Origin: CAYREV01 sp964423345
Lineage (GTDB): Bacteria > Bacteroidota > Rhodothermia > Balneolales > Balneolaceae
Reading direction: 5' to 3'
DNA: 64,000 nucleotides
Assembly: GCA_964423345.1 (NCBI GenBank)
Contig: CAYREV010000013.1
Coordinates: 1-64,000 of the forward strand
Part shown: one piece after another, positions 17,651 to 27,310 of the stretch
How the letters are laid out: each line of letters begins with the position of its first letter
Position numbering within the stretch: the stretch's first letter is position 1
Program-made: the position numbers and the translations under genes
Notes under the pieces: model-generated
The model's database searches: none
The model's input: only the letters and a program-made list of their open reading frames with translations
Told to the model about the DNA's origin: nothing

Positions 17651-20053
17651 CTACTCACTTCTTAGGCTATCCACGGGATTGGCTGTTGCGGCACGTACGG
17701 ACTGCCAGCTGACGGTCAGCAAAGCTATGGCAACGGCTGAAATACCGGCTACCCCAAAGATCAGGGGGCCTATTTCAATATGATATGCAAATTCGGACAA
17801 CCACCGGTTCATGGCATACCAGGCAATAGGAACGGAAATGACAAACCCCAGGATCACCAGTTTGAGGAAATCAATGGAAAGCAGATTTACAATTTGGATA
17901 ACGGAAGCCCCCAGTACCTTGCGGATACCGATCTCCTTGATTCTCCGCTCTGCCGAAAAAGCAGCCAGTCCGTAGAGCCCCAGGCAGGCAATAATGATTG
18001 CTATAAAGGTGAAGATGCCGACGATCCTGCCGAAACGCCTCTCGGTACGGTACATGGCATCAAACTTGTCGTCCAAAAACTCGTAACTGAACGCCGCATG
18101 AGGCGAAAAGCGGCTAACTTCCGTTTTGATCCGGTCGAGAGCCGGGCTGATCCGGCCGGACGCCAGCTTGGCCAGGAGCATACCTGTCGAATAAAATGAT
18201 CCCGACTCGCCCAGCATGAGATAGACCCCTTCAATATCGTCGTGCAGTGAACTAATGTGGAAGTTTTCCACCACTCCCACAATTTCCCCTTCCCGGCTTC
18301 CTCCAAATGATTTTCCCACTGCTTCTTCGGGGGTCCATCCAAGCATTTCCACACCTTTTTCATTGAGCATATAGGCCCTTTCTTCATCCGACCCCCGCTC
18401 GGGCGAAAATTTTCTTCCCGCCACCACTTCGATATCCAGCAGGTCGATAAAACTATAATCCACCACCGCCGGGGCGAAGGTAACCATCTCCGATTCAATG
18501 TTATTCTCCGGCGCCAGCTTGCCGGGATCGTTAGCCAGCCGTATGTTAAATTCACCCGGGGCTCCCATAGCCAATGAGAGCTCTCTGATTCCGGAATATC
18601 CGGCCAGGTTGTTGCGCAGGGTTTCCCGTTGGTTCCACGCCTCCCGGTTGGGCAGATCTACCGCCACCACCTGGTCACCGTTGAATCCCAGGTCCTTCGT
18701 CTGGGTAAACTGTAGCTGTTTATAGACAATAATGGAACCGATAATCAATACCAATGCAATGGTAAACTGTGCGACTACCAGTATCTTGCGCATCAGCACT
18801 CCTCCCGCCCGGCCGCTATGCTTTTGGTTTCTCAACACCCCGGCCGGTGTAAAGCCCGAAAGATACAGGGAGGGATAAAGGCCCGCCAGGATACCTATGG
18901 CGGTGGCCGCAAGCAACAAAAGAGCCAGAAAATCAAAATGGGCATTCCAAACCAGGGAGGTCCCGAACAACCGGTTAAAAAAGGGCAGCGTGCCCTCAGC
19001 CACCACGCAGCCCAGAATATAGGCTGAAACACTCAGAATAACCGCTTCGCCGATAAACTGTCCCGCCACCTGTCTTCTGAGGGCGCCCAGCGTCTTGCGA
19101 ACCCCCACCTCCCGGGTCCGAAGCGAAGCACGGGCGGTCGCCAGATTCACATAGTTCACTCCGGCGATCAACAAAATAAACAGCGCTACCGAGCCGAACA
19201 GGTAGATATAGTTTCGGTTGCCGGTAAAGCCCTCGGAACCCGATTCGTCGGAGAGGTGGAAATCGGCCAGCGGCAGGAAGAACAAGCCCCGTTCGGAGGA
19301 CGGTCCCTCCCGCAGTTTGAATTTGGCTTTTGCCAGGGTGTCGAGCCTTGAGGGCAGCACATCCATAGCTTCCGGCGACTGCAGCAGGGCATAGGTCCCC
19401 AAAAAGTAGGAGGTCCAGGCCGAGGGATTGCGCCTATCCTCCTCCATGGTATTAAAAGAGATCAACGCATCGTATTCGATGGAGGAGTTCCGGGGTTCAT
19501 CCTCAATGATACCCGTTACCTGCAGGTTGATAACGGTATCCCTTTTCTGCCAATAGAGAGATTGCCCCACCGGATTTTCCTCTCCGAATAGCTTTTTACG
19601 GCTGGATTCGGACAATACAATGCTGTTGGGGGCCGCCAGTACCTGCTGCCGACTGCCGGAAACCAAGTCAAACGAAAAAAGATCGAAAAAGGAGGACTCC
19701 GCATACTTCCCGCTTTCAAGCAGCGTAAAATTTTGTCCGTCGCGGCTCAGGTTAAGTTCTCCCGTGCCGTCGATCCGGGCTGCCGCCTCCACCTCCGGGA
19801 CCTCCCCCTCCAGGGCATCGGCAAGCGGGTAGGGAGTTGAAAGGGTGCGACCAAAAAATCCGCCCTTCACCCCCACGGCCACAATGCGGTCGGAATTTTC
19901 ATGAAAAGTGTCATAACTCAACTCTTCCCTGATATACAGTGATATCAGGATGCAGCAGGCCATGGCCACCGTCAGCCCCAGCATGTTAATCAGGGTATAA
20001 CTCCTGTGGCGAACCAGATTCCTCCAGGCAATTTTGATATAGTTTTTAAACAT
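17651..20053 (-). CDS. ABC transporter permease, double FtsX/MacB type
   Basis: Second full-length permease, 800 residues, paralogous to the one at 14028-16490. It begins MFKNYIKIAWRNLVRHR and has two periplasmic core plus FtsX units; the motifs RTREVGVRKTLGA and ERRIKEIGIRKVLGA precede the helical bundles. The start at 20053 was chosen by homology with the sister gene; the longer frame to 20116 would read through a repeat element. It lies 112 bases downstream of the ATPase gene on the same strand and so is its most likely partner. Such systems in Bacteroidota often combine one ATPase and one adaptor with several permeases. Confidence 0.9.
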   Translation of the reverse strand: MFKNYIKIAWRNLVRHRSYTLINMLGLTVAMACCILISLYIREELSYDTFHENSDRIVAVGVKGGFFGRTLSTPYPLADALEGEVPEVEAAARIDGTGELNLSRDGQNFTLLESGKYAESSFFDLFSFDLVSGSRQQVLAAPNSIVLSESSRKKLFGEENPVGQSLYWQKRDTVINLQVTGIIEDEPRNSSIEYDALISFNTMEEDRRNPSAWTSYFLGTYALLQSPEAMDVLPSRLDTLAKAKFKLREGPSSERGLFFLPLADFHLSDESGSEGFTGNRNYIYLFGSVALFILLIAGVNYVNLATARASLRTREVGVRKTLGALRRQVAGQFIGEAVILSVSAYILGCVVAEGTLPFFNRLFGTSLVWNAHFDFLALLLLAATAIGILAGLYPSLYLSGFTPAGVLRNQKHSGRAGGVLMRKILVVAQFTIALVLIIGSIIVYKQLQFTQTKDLGFNGDQVVAVDLPNREAWNQRETLRNNLAGYSGIRELSLAMGAPGEFNIRLANDPGKLAPENNIESEMVTFAPAVVDYSFIDLLDIEVVAGRKFSPERGSDEERAYMLNEKGVEMLGWTPEEAVGKSFGGSREGEIVGVVENFHISSLHDDIEGVYLMLGESGSFYSTGMLLAKLASGRISPALDRIKTEVSRFSPHAAFSYEFLDDKFDAMYRTERRFGRIVGIFTFIAIIIACLGLYGLAAFSAERRIKEIGIRKVLGASVIQIVNLLSIDFLKLVILGFVISVPIAWYAMNRWLSEFAYHIEIGPLIFGVAGISAVAIALLTVSWQSVRAATANPVDSLRSE

Positions 20054-20091
20054 GAAGATCAGCTTTCCGTTTATATATTTGGGGCCCCCAC

Positions 20092-20146
20092 ATTGGAAAT
20101 GTTCAAGCGGGGCCACATTCCGAGACGGGCAGGAATCTAACTTTTC
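20092..20146. repeat. Intergenic repeat, copy 2
   Basis: About 55 bases similar to 17574-17633, lying between the ATPase gene and the permease it precedes. With copy 1 it brackets the permease gene 17651-20053 in direct orientation. The terminal inverted repeats of copy 1 are not conserved here. Confidence 0.45.
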
Positions 20147-20165
20147 TTCGTTATATTATCCGACC

Positions 20166-20855
20166 CTATACGTGGAATCCTTCCTGCATATTTTCGGTGA
20201 CTACGTGTCCGTCGAAAAGCTGGATCACCCGTCGGGCATAGTCGGCATCATGGGGCGAGTGGGTTACCATCACGATGGTGGTCCCCGATTCGTTAAGCTC
20301 GGCCAGCAGCTTCATCACTTCATCTCCATGGTCGGAGTCGAGGTTACCGGTAGGCTCGTCGGCCAGTATCAGTTTGGCATCGGCCACCACGGCCCGGGCA
20401 ATTGCCACGCGTTGCTGCTGGCCGCCCGACAACTGTTGGGGAAAATGGTTGCGCCGATGCATCATACTCATCCGGTCCAGAGCGGCTTCGGCCTTCTCCT
20501 TGCGCTCATCGGCCGACATGCCAAGATAAAGCAGGGGAAGTTCCACATTTTCAAATACCGTCAGTTCATCAATCAGGTTAAAACTCTGGAAGACAAATCC
20601 GATATTCCCTTTTCGCAGCTGAGCCCTTTCACGCTCGGATTTGTCGGCCACCTCATGACCCATAAAACTGTATTGCCCCTCGGTCGGGTTATCCAGCAAA
20701 CCCATGATATTCAGCAGGGTGGATTTACCGCAGCCCGAAGGACCCATTACCGCACAGAATTCGCCTTCGGTGATCTCAAGATTAACATTATTAAGGGCAG
20801 TGGTTTCCACTTCCTCTGTTGTGTAGGTCTTCTTTAGATTTGTTGTTTTGATCAT
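20166..20855 (-). CDS. ABC transporter ATP-binding protein (LolD/MacB-like)
   Basis: ATPase of 229 residues. Walker A is GPSGCGKST (38-46), the signature is LSGGQQQRVAIARA, Walker B is LILADEPTGNLDS and the switch histidine lies in VMVTHSPHD. DEPTGNLDS is characteristic of the LolD/MacB/FtsE group that drives type VII (mechanotransmission) ABC transporters with FtsX-like permeases. It lies between the adaptor gene and the permease gene on the same strand, giving the order adaptor, ATPase, permease. Very secure as a family call; the transported substrate is unknown. Confidence 0.95.
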   Translation of the reverse strand: MIKTTNLKKTYTTEEVETTALNNVNLEITEGEFCAVMGPSGCGKSTLLNIMGLLDNPTEGQYSFMGHEVADKSERERAQLRKGNIGFVFQSFNLIDELTVFENVELPLLYLGMSADERKEKAEAALDRMSMMHRRNHFPQQLSGGQQQRVAIARAVVADAKLILADEPTGNLDSDHGDEVMKLLAELNESGTTIVMVTHSPHDADYARRVIQLFDGHVVTENMQEGFHV

Positions 20856-20986
20856 GGTTCAGCTATTAATTATTAGATACATGTTCTTTTAAGGATCAAG
20901 AATACGCCTGAAATACAGATAGCTGCCGTTCCTCTATCCCATATTTGTACCATTCCTGCCAAGATTTTCATATATGCTGCCTCCTT

Positions 20987-22279
20987 CTACTCCAGATTCA
21001 ACACTTCGTTATCTCCGAAGGTGTCGTAGCTGGAGGTAATCACCCTGTCGCCGGGCTGAAGGCCCGAGAGCACCTCATAATAGTCTGGGTTCTGCCGGCC
21101 CAGTTGTATCTCCTGCTTTACCGCTTTGCTGCCGCCTTCCACAACCTTAAACACCCAGTTGCCCCCCGTCGCCTGGTAGAATCCCCCGCGGGCCAGCAGC
21201 AGGACTTCGGACGATTCCCCCAGCCCCAGACGTATACGCAGGCTCTGCCCTCTCGTCAGCCCCCGGGGCCCCTCGCCGGCAAATTCCATATCCACCTGGA
21301 ACTGCCCGTTCTCGACAACCGGATACACCTTGGTAATCTCAAGCTTGTAGCTGTTCCCGCCAAATTCAAACGAGCCCTCCAGTCCCCTGGTGATTCGCGA
21401 CAGGTGGTATTCGTCAATACCCGCCCGCACCTTGAAGCTGTCCAGTATATCCACCTGTCCAATGCGCTCCCCGCGGGAGATAGACTGTCCGGGATTCAGT
21501 TCGGTGGTCGAAAGCTGGCCCGATATGGGGGCCGTCACCACCAGCCGGTTCAATATGCGCTGCACGGCATTCAGGCTCTGCTGCATGCGGTCCAGTGATT
21601 CGTCAATCTGGTTAAGCTGCCGGCTGGCCTTGATGGAGTCCTGCCTGAACGACTCATATAACAGCTCATACCTTTTCTGCTGGTATTTGTAATTCTCTTT
21701 GGCTTCCAGGTAGGCCTGTTCCGATATCAACCCTTCATTTTTTTCAAAAAGCCTCTTCTGCCGCCGGTGGTTGGCTTTGGTGATCTCCAGCTGGTTTTCG
21801 GCGGCTGCAAGCTGCTGCTTAAGATTCAAGGTGTTCTGCTCAATATTCAGCCGTGAATTCCGTGTCTGGTTGATCTGGTCATAAATCTGGGAGGTGCGCT
21901 GCAGCACGTTGAGCTGCAGGTCCGAGTTGGAAAGGGTTAGCAGGGTATCCCCCTTATCCACCATGGTGCCCGACTCGAGGTAGATTTTCTCCACCACCCC
22001 GCCTTCAAGTGCATCCAGGTAGATGGTTTGAATGGGCTGAACGGTCCCCCTTAGCTGTATAAACTCCTGGAAAGAGTCTTCTGTAACGGTGCTGATCGTC
22101 AGTCTCTCCCTGTCAACATTCAGGGTGGAGCGGACATCCATAAAAATAAAGCTGTAGAGAAATAGGGCAACAATAGCTACAGCTCCCGCAATAGCTGTAA
22201 GTCGCTTGGAAGTCCATCTCTTCCTTTCAATTTTCTTATCCATCCCTGAATTGGATAGGTCCGGAGTATTAAGTGCCAT
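20987..22279 (-). CDS. Membrane-fusion (HlyD/MacA-like) efflux adaptor
   Basis: Periplasmic adaptor of about 430 residues anchored by one N-terminal helix (about residues 28-48). Behind it come the first half of a lipoyl/barrel-sandwich domain (IQLRGTVQPIQTIYLDALEGG), a long coiled-coil hairpin rich in Gln, Asn, Leu and Lys, the second lipoyl half (VVTAPISGQLSTTELNPGQSI) and beta-barrel domains. It would bridge the ABC permease to an outer-membrane channel. The first ATG is at 22279; the ATG at 22243, just before DKKIERKRW, is a plausible alternative. It is the first gene of the export cluster. No TolC homologue is encoded in the window. Confidence 0.9.
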   Translation of the reverse strand: MALNTPDLSNSGMDKKIERKRWTSKRLTAIAGAVAIVALFLYSFIFMDVRSTLNVDRERLTISTVTEDSFQEFIQLRGTVQPIQTIYLDALEGGVVEKIYLESGTMVDKGDTLLTLSNSDLQLNVLQRTSQIYDQINQTRNSRLNIEQNTLNLKQQLAAAENQLEITKANHRRQKRLFEKNEGLISEQAYLEAKENYKYQQKRYELLYESFRQDSIKASRQLNQIDESLDRMQQSLNAVQRILNRLVVTAPISGQLSTTELNPGQSISRGERIGQVDILDSFKVRAGIDEYHLSRITRGLEGSFEFGGNSYKLEITKVYPVVENGQFQVDMEFAGEGPRGLTRGQSLRIRLGLGESSEVLLLARGGFYQATGGNWVFKVVEGGSKAVKQEIQLGRQNPDYYEVLSGLQPGDRVITSSYDTFGDNEVLNLE

Positions 22280-22759
22280 TCGTGTAACTCTATTCAATTA
22301 TTTTTAAAAGCCATAACAAAAAACGCGCCACTCTACGGAATTGCTATAATCCGTAACCGGCAACGCCTGATGCCAATAGCGATGTGCATTGTATTATATC
22401 CCGTCTTAGCAATCGTACTTATTTATATCTCAACTAATATAAAGAGGCTTTTACCATAGAAATGCAACAGATTAAATCGGATATGGGTTGCCAACAAGCC
22501 GTAACTCACCCTGATTGTATACGAAAACCGGCAAATCATGCGCATGCACCGGGCTACGCTCACTGTACAAAGTGACGAGGAGGGCACTCTGTTTTCACTG
22601 CAGTTCCAGCCGACACAACAGCCGGGCCCCTCCCCTTGTAGAATTCTGAATTTTTCTTGCCAAACCCCTTCCATTACACAAATTAACCAATCTGAATTCG
22701 CCTTTCTCATTTCATATCGTATATTTCGAAAAACTGGCACACGATTCGGGTTGGTAACT
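22280..22759. other. Divergent intergenic region, 480 bases
   Basis: Non-coding DNA between the adaptor gene and the glycosyltransferase gene. An open frame runs through from 22538 into the glycosyltransferase, but its first 74 codons look like no signal peptide or domain, so I treat them as untranslated. A TATATTTC at about 22721-22728 is one mismatch from the Bacteroidota -7 element; no convincing upstream box accompanies it. Confidence 0.45.
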
Positions 22760-25024
22760 ATGTCTTACAAACCACTACTTTCCGTCATACTGTGTTTTCA
22801 AAATCAGCGCGATGTAGTCGAAAGCACCCTCTCCTCCCTCTTCGACCTGTCGTCTGTCCCTTTTGAGCTCTATATCATCGACGATGCCTCCACCGACGGC
22901 ACGGACGATGCCATCCAGTCACTGCTCGACTATTACGATCCCGACCATACCTTTTTCTTCCGGCATGAACATCCATCGGGGAGGGGCAACAGCCTGAACG
23001 AAATCCTTTCACAGCTTAACAGTCCCCTGCTTTGGGCTCCCATATCCCTGGAACAGGTAAACGAACAGGCCCTGCTGAAGGTCGTTGAACGGGCGGCCGG
23101 CAGTGAGGCGGGCTGTTTCCTTCAGGATGAGCGGTTGCCGGATTCGTTCGGCGGCTGGCTGAAACAGGCAGACAGCCAGGAGTGGCCTTTGGACAACGCC
23201 TTCTTATGGAACCTGGATAACATCCCGTCGGTCGAACGATTCTTCAATCCATACCAGCATCAGTTTCACAGTATGGAACTGGCGGCACGGCTGCACTCCG
23301 CCTCGGCCCTGGAGGTGGAAACCATCTCCAAAATCAGCACCCGTTCCACGATGGACCGGGAGATAACACCGGGCCCTGATGAGCGAAAGGAACTGGTCTT
23401 CAGCCTGCTCAGGCGTTCCTCCCCGGGGGGCGATGATTTCCAACAGGCAATGAACCTGATCAAGGGTGCCGGCACAGCCACCACGGAAGGCCATCCGCCC
23501 GAGCAGGAAAACAAGCTGCTCGCCGAAGCACTCAGGCTGCAGAAAGACGGCCGGTTCAGCTCCGCCCTGGAACTGGTTGACCACGTGCTGGAGCAAAACC
23601 CACAGCATCCGAAGGCCAAAAAACTGAAGGTACAGATCCTGGAAAAGAAAAGGAGATTTGTAGAAGCCTCGGAGCTCAAACATGAAATTGATTCTGAAGA
23701 GGCCCGGGGCGGCGGACAGGAAGCCGTCAAAACCAGCATCATCATTCCTACCGCCCTGCACGGCAAAGGCGTTCTGGAGCACTGCCTTATCACCCTTGCC
23801 GAACACTGCGATGCCGAACACCTGGAACTGATTGTCATCGACAACGCCAGCCTGGACGATACCCATGACTACCTTGCTGAACTGGAAGAGAAGAATTTTT
23901 TAAACTGCTCGGTTATCACCAACAGTCACAACAAAGGGTTCGCCGCCTCGGTTAACCAGGGACTGGAACAGGCAGAGGGTGACTATGGGCTGGTTCTTCA
24001 TAACGACGTCTCCCTCAAGAGCAACCTTCCAAAGGAGCTGGAAGACCTGATGGACGCCCACCCGTCGTACGGGATCATAGGCCCTCTTGCCGACAAGACC
24101 CTTAATCCCGATCAGTCGGTCCGAAACAGGGAGCATTACGATACGGAACTGGTGCGGACCGAATACCTCGACAGTTTCTGCATGATGATACGGCTGGATA
24201 GCGGCCTCCGGATGGATGAAGAGTATGAACTGGCTTTTTTTGAAGATATTGATCTCTGTTTCGAGGCACGCAAGAGAGGGTATAAAATAGGCATTGCCAC
24301 CGAAGTGGAAGTGGAACACAGTTATGGCACATCTACCTTCGCCCTGACCCTGGATACCGAAAGCGAACAATACTGGAAGAACGTTGCCTACTTTAATGAC
24401 AAGTGGGATGTCAGCGTATATTCCGAAGAGGAACTGAAATCCAGAAGCACTTTTGACCAGCTGCTGGCCCTGGACGAACTGGTCAACCCCATGTTCCCGG
24501 AGGATGCGCTCAAAGACTATTTTGAAGAACTCTTTACCGATGAGCTAAAAACGGAGATGATGCGCAGCGAACACGATCCGGAGACACTTTGCAAGCTGGT
24601 ACACCTGATGATGGTCATGGAAAAGAGAGATGTAATGCGTCGCCTGGAAGACCGGCTGGACTCTGTAGAACTGCCGGCCTCTCTTATCTACCAGCTTGTC
24701 CGTTTCTACTTTAACCGTAACATCTATTCGAGGTGCCTGCACTACCTGAAAAGGCTCAAGTCCGAGCAGCAGTCACTGCTGTCCGAACTCTACAAACTGG
24801 AGATTATGATAAGCGACAAGGAGCTTGAGCAAGCCGTGCCCAAGCTGAGCGAATTGCTTGAGAAAGCCCCCTCACATCCGACCCTGTACAAGCTGGCGGG
24901 CGATATACATGAATTTGAGGGCAACCGGGAAGAAGCGCAGTCATTCTATGAAATAGCCCACCAGCTTAATCCTTTTGAATATTCCGAAACCGGCGATAAG
25001 GAGTTTAAACTGAAAAAAGAGTAG
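22760..25024 (+). CDS. Glycosyltransferase with two GT2-like domains and TPR repeats
   Basis: Protein of 754 residues. An N-terminal GT-A fold (about 5-220, LLSVILCFQNQRDVV and IIDDASTDGT) lacks an obvious DxD where the family places it (NSPLLWAPIS), so it may be inactive. A TPR-like helical linker follows (about 250-310). The second GT2 domain (about 320-560) is complete: SIIIPT, VIDNASLDDT, LHNDVSL around residue 413 and FFEDIDLCF around 493, as in rhamnosyl- and polysaccharide-type GT2 enzymes. More TPR-like repeats form the C-terminus. The start MSYKPLLSV at 22760 abuts the first GT strand. It is likely to act in surface polysaccharide or glycoprotein synthesis, although no other such genes are near. 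Confidence 0.85.
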   Translation: MSYKPLLSVILCFQNQRDVVESTLSSLFDLSSVPFELYIIDDASTDGTDDAIQSLLDYYDPDHTFFFRHEHPSGRGNSLNEILSQLNSPLLWAPISLEQVNEQALLKVVERAAGSEAGCFLQDERLPDSFGGWLKQADSQEWPLDNAFLWNLDNIPSVERFFNPYQHQFHSMELAARLHSASALEVETISKISTRSTMDREITPGPDERKELVFSLLRRSSPGGDDFQQAMNLIKGAGTATTEGHPPEQENKLLAEALRLQKDGRFSSALELVDHVLEQNPQHPKAKKLKVQILEKKRRFVEASELKHEIDSEEARGGGQEAVKTSIIIPTALHGKGVLEHCLITLAEHCDAEHLELIVIDNASLDDTHDYLAELEEKNFLNCSVITNSHNKGFAASVNQGLEQAEGDYGLVLHNDVSLKSNLPKELEDLMDAHPSYGIIGPLADKTLNPDQSVRNREHYDTELVRTEYLDSFCMMIRLDSGLRMDEEYELAFFEDIDLCFEARKRGYKIGIATEVEVEHSYGTSTFALTLDTESEQYWKNVAYFNDKWDVSVYSEEELKSRSTFDQLLALDELVNPMFPEDALKDYFEELFTDELKTEMMRSEHDPETLCKLVHLMMVMEKRDVMRRLEDRLDSVELPASLIYQLVRFYFNRNIYSRCLHYLKRLKSEQQSLLSELYKLEIMISDKELEQAVPKLSELLEKAPSHPTLYKLAGDIHEFEGNREEAQSFYEIAHQLNPFEYSETGDKEFKLKKE

Positions 25025-25045
25025 GTGCCCGGTATCCCCACGAAT

Positions 25046-25909
25046 CTAGCTGTGCGGACTCATCATCTCTACGGTATTCAACATGTTTTTAAGCTGTTCT
25101 ACCTTCTCTTGTTTATCGAGCCGTGAATAACTCTGGATCAGGTTCCTTATGCAGCGTGCCAGTATCTGGTGCTCGCTGCTGCTTTCAAAATGTTCGCTTT
25201 TAGGTTCGACCCCGTTTTGCTTCAGGAAGAAATAGCACTGGTTGTAGGTAACAACCTTGCCCCTGTCGAACGGATCGATAAGCAATTCGTCTTTCTCTCC
25301 CCTGTACTTAAGCATAAAATGTATGGGCATATTCACCCCGTAAAAAGGAAGGTCAAGGCGTCGCGCCAGGAACAGCACAATGAGTCCCAGTGATATGGGA
25401 AGCCCCTGGCGGCGGTCAATAACGCGATTAAGGTAGGAGTTGTCCGGATTATAGTAGTCGACCGTGCTGCCCGTGAAATTAAGCTCGTCAAAAACAAAAT
25501 CGAGCAACAGGTGCATCTTCTTGCTGTCTTCCAGTTCATAACGCAGGTCATCCTCTATCATGCTGGCAAAACGATCAAGCTTGCGCCGGTACTCCTCTTC
25601 GCGCAGGGTGGCGTTTTCAAAACGGGCAAGGATAAAAACTGCTTTCTCCAGTTGTTTCAGCTTATCAATCCCGTTTTCGAGCACATCCAGGAAATCCTCT
25701 TCAAGGCTTCCGTAGGTGATCCACTGTATAATTTCGTTGATTAACTCACGTTCCTCCTTATCCGTGCTGCGGCTTTTTTGCTGATCCAGCAGCGGGACAG
25801 CCCGTTCTCCCAGTTCGTAGAGGCGGCTTTTAACCTGCCTTTTCACATAGGGATCCGGGTCTTCCAGCAGAGAAACGAGAGATTCTATTTCTGATTGAGA
25901 GGATTTCAT
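25046..25909 (-). CDS. SirB1-like transglutaminase-fold protein
   Basis: Protein of 287 residues. The N-terminal part resembles a HEAT-like helical segment (DPDPYVKRQVKSRLYELG). The C-terminal part carries the SirB1/Transglut_core2 signature: YNPDNSYLNRVIDRRQGLPISLGLIVLFLARRL split over 161-193, then GVNMPIHFMLKY and LLIDPFDRG. In this family the catalytic cysteine of true transglutaminases is usually lost, and none is evident at the expected site here. Function is unknown; homologues are widespread next to unrelated genes. Convergent with the glycosyltransferase, 21 bases apart. Confidence 0.85.
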   Translation of the reverse strand: MKSSQSEIESLVSLLEDPDPYVKRQVKSRLYELGERAVPLLDQQKSRSTDKEERELINEIIQWITYGSLEEDFLDVLENGIDKLKQLEKAVFILARFENATLREEEYRRKLDRFASMIEDDLRYELEDSKKMHLLLDFVFDELNFTGSTVDYYNPDNSYLNRVIDRRQGLPISLGLIVLFLARRLDLPFYGVNMPIHFMLKYRGEKDELLIDPFDRGKVVTYNQCYFFLKQNGVEPKSEHFESSSEHQILARCIRNLIQSYSRLDKQEKVEQLKNMLNTVEMMSPHS

Positions 25910-26086
25910 GGGGTTCTGCCTTTTTACATTTCAGGCAAGTACAACAGTGTTGCCTGTAAAATCGTGCGAATTAATGAGAATGTTTTTCCACTCTTAATTT
26001 CCACATAAAGTTGATTTAATAAAAGCTATTTGATCATGTATATTTACGGTCGTTCACTTGATCACCGCTAATTGACAAATATAGCC

Positions 26087-27310
26087 ATGAACCTAAGCGT
26101 CAACTCCGAAATCGGCCGCCTCAAGGGCGTCATCGTCCACACTCCCGGCAACGAAGTCTCCCTCGTCAATCCGGAGCTCAAGGATGAGCTGCTGTTCGAT
26201 GACATTATCTTTGAAGATGATGCAAGGCAGGAGCATAAGGATATGCTTGAAATTTTTAAAACGGCGATGCCCGCCGACGGCCGGATACTGGAAATTTCCG
26301 ATCTTTTTCTGGAAACCTTGCAGCAGGAGGAGGCCAGGTCCTTCCTGGTGGAACAGATGATCAGGAACCTGCCCGAGAAAAACATCCATACGGTAGAATC
26401 GGAACTCCTTAAGCTGGAACCTTCGCAGCTGCTGCAATTTGTTATCGAGGGGACTACCCCCTCCATCAGGGGGTTTACGCTTCTTCCCACCCCCAACTTG
26501 CTCTTTACAAGGGATCTGGCTGCGGTGGTCGGCCCGGGCATTCTGATGTCACGGCCCGCCAAGAAGGCGCGCTTCCGCGAATCACTGCTGGCTGAGACGA
26601 TGGTAAGCTATCACCCGCTGTTCTCGGATATAAAATCCAGGGCCATACGCATCGGCGACCAGGAGTCGATTGAAGGCGGTGATGTACTGGTGGCCTCCGA
26701 CGATGTAGTGCTTATCGGCATGAGCGAGCGCACCTCCTTCAGCGGACTGATGACTGCCACCCGTCAGCTGCTGGAGCAGGGCGTGGAATACGTGTTGGCC
26801 GTCGACATCCCCAAACAGCGCTCTTCCATGCATCTGGATACCATATTCACCTTTACCGACCATGACGAATGCCTCGCCTTTCCGCCCTCGATTACGGAGC
26901 GTCGCGAAAATGTCATCTGCCTCTCCAATCACGACGGCTACATCAAGTCGGAAGCCATGCCCTCCCTGAAAGAGGCCTTGGAGGAACTTCTGGGCAGGTC
27001 ATTCACTTTTATCAAGTGCGGAGGAGAAAACAGGACGAACCAGTTCCGTGAACAGTGGACCGACGGCGCCAATGTCTTTGCCCTTGCTCCCGGTATTATC
27101 ACCGGATATGAACGCAATACCAACACCTTCCGGGAACTGGAAAAACACGGCTATGAAATTATGAATCAATATGAGTTTATCGACACCTTCAAGGAACGGG
27201 AATTTGATCCCACCGATAAAAAAATAGCTATTAGCTTTGTGGGCCATGAACTCTGCCGCGGACGCGGCGGCGCCCGGTGTATGACCATGCCCATAGCAAG
27301 AGAATCATAA
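26087..27310 (+). CDS. arcA: Arginine deiminase
   Basis: Hydrolyses arginine to citrulline and ammonia. The 407-residue protein has the guanidine-modifying enzyme fold: the N-terminal GRLKGVIVHTPG, FTRDLAAVVGPGILMSRPA, the EGGDVL motif, HLDTIFTF with the catalytic histidine, and the nucleophile Cys398 in RGGARCMTMP near the C-terminus. The ATG at 26087 is preferred over an upstream in-frame TTG at 26072. There is no ornithine carbamoyltransferase, carbamate kinase or arginine/ornithine antiporter in the window, so the full energy-yielding pathway is not clustered here. The stop overlaps or nearly abuts the following protease gene. Confidence 0.95.
   Translation: MNLSVNSEIGRLKGVIVHTPGNEVSLVNPELKDELLFDDIIFEDDARQEHKDMLEIFKTAMPADGRILEISDLFLETLQQEEARSFLVEQMIRNLPEKNIHTVESELLKLEPSQLLQFVIEGTTPSIRGFTLLPTPNLLFTRDLAAVVGPGILMSRPAKKARFRESLLAETMVSYHPLFSDIKSRAIRIGDQESIEGGDVLVASDDVVLIGMSERTSFSGLMTATRQLLEQGVEYVLAVDIPKQRSSMHLDTIFTFTDHDECLAFPPSITERRENVICLSNHDGYIKSEAMPSLKEALEELLGRSFTFIKCGGENRTNQFREQWTDGANVFALAPGIITGYERNTNTFRELEKHGYEIMNQYEFIDTFKEREFDPTDKKIAISFVGHELCRGRGGARCMTMPIARES

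Noticed and set aside
17205..17658. Minus-strand open frames running through the intergenic repeat at 17574-17640
   Set aside because: They are antisense to the unknown membrane protein and read through a repeat; composition is not gene-like.
22538..22759. An N-terminal extension of the glycosyltransferase
   Set aside because: The 74 extra codons encode no signal or domain, and the GT fold begins right after the ATG at 22760.
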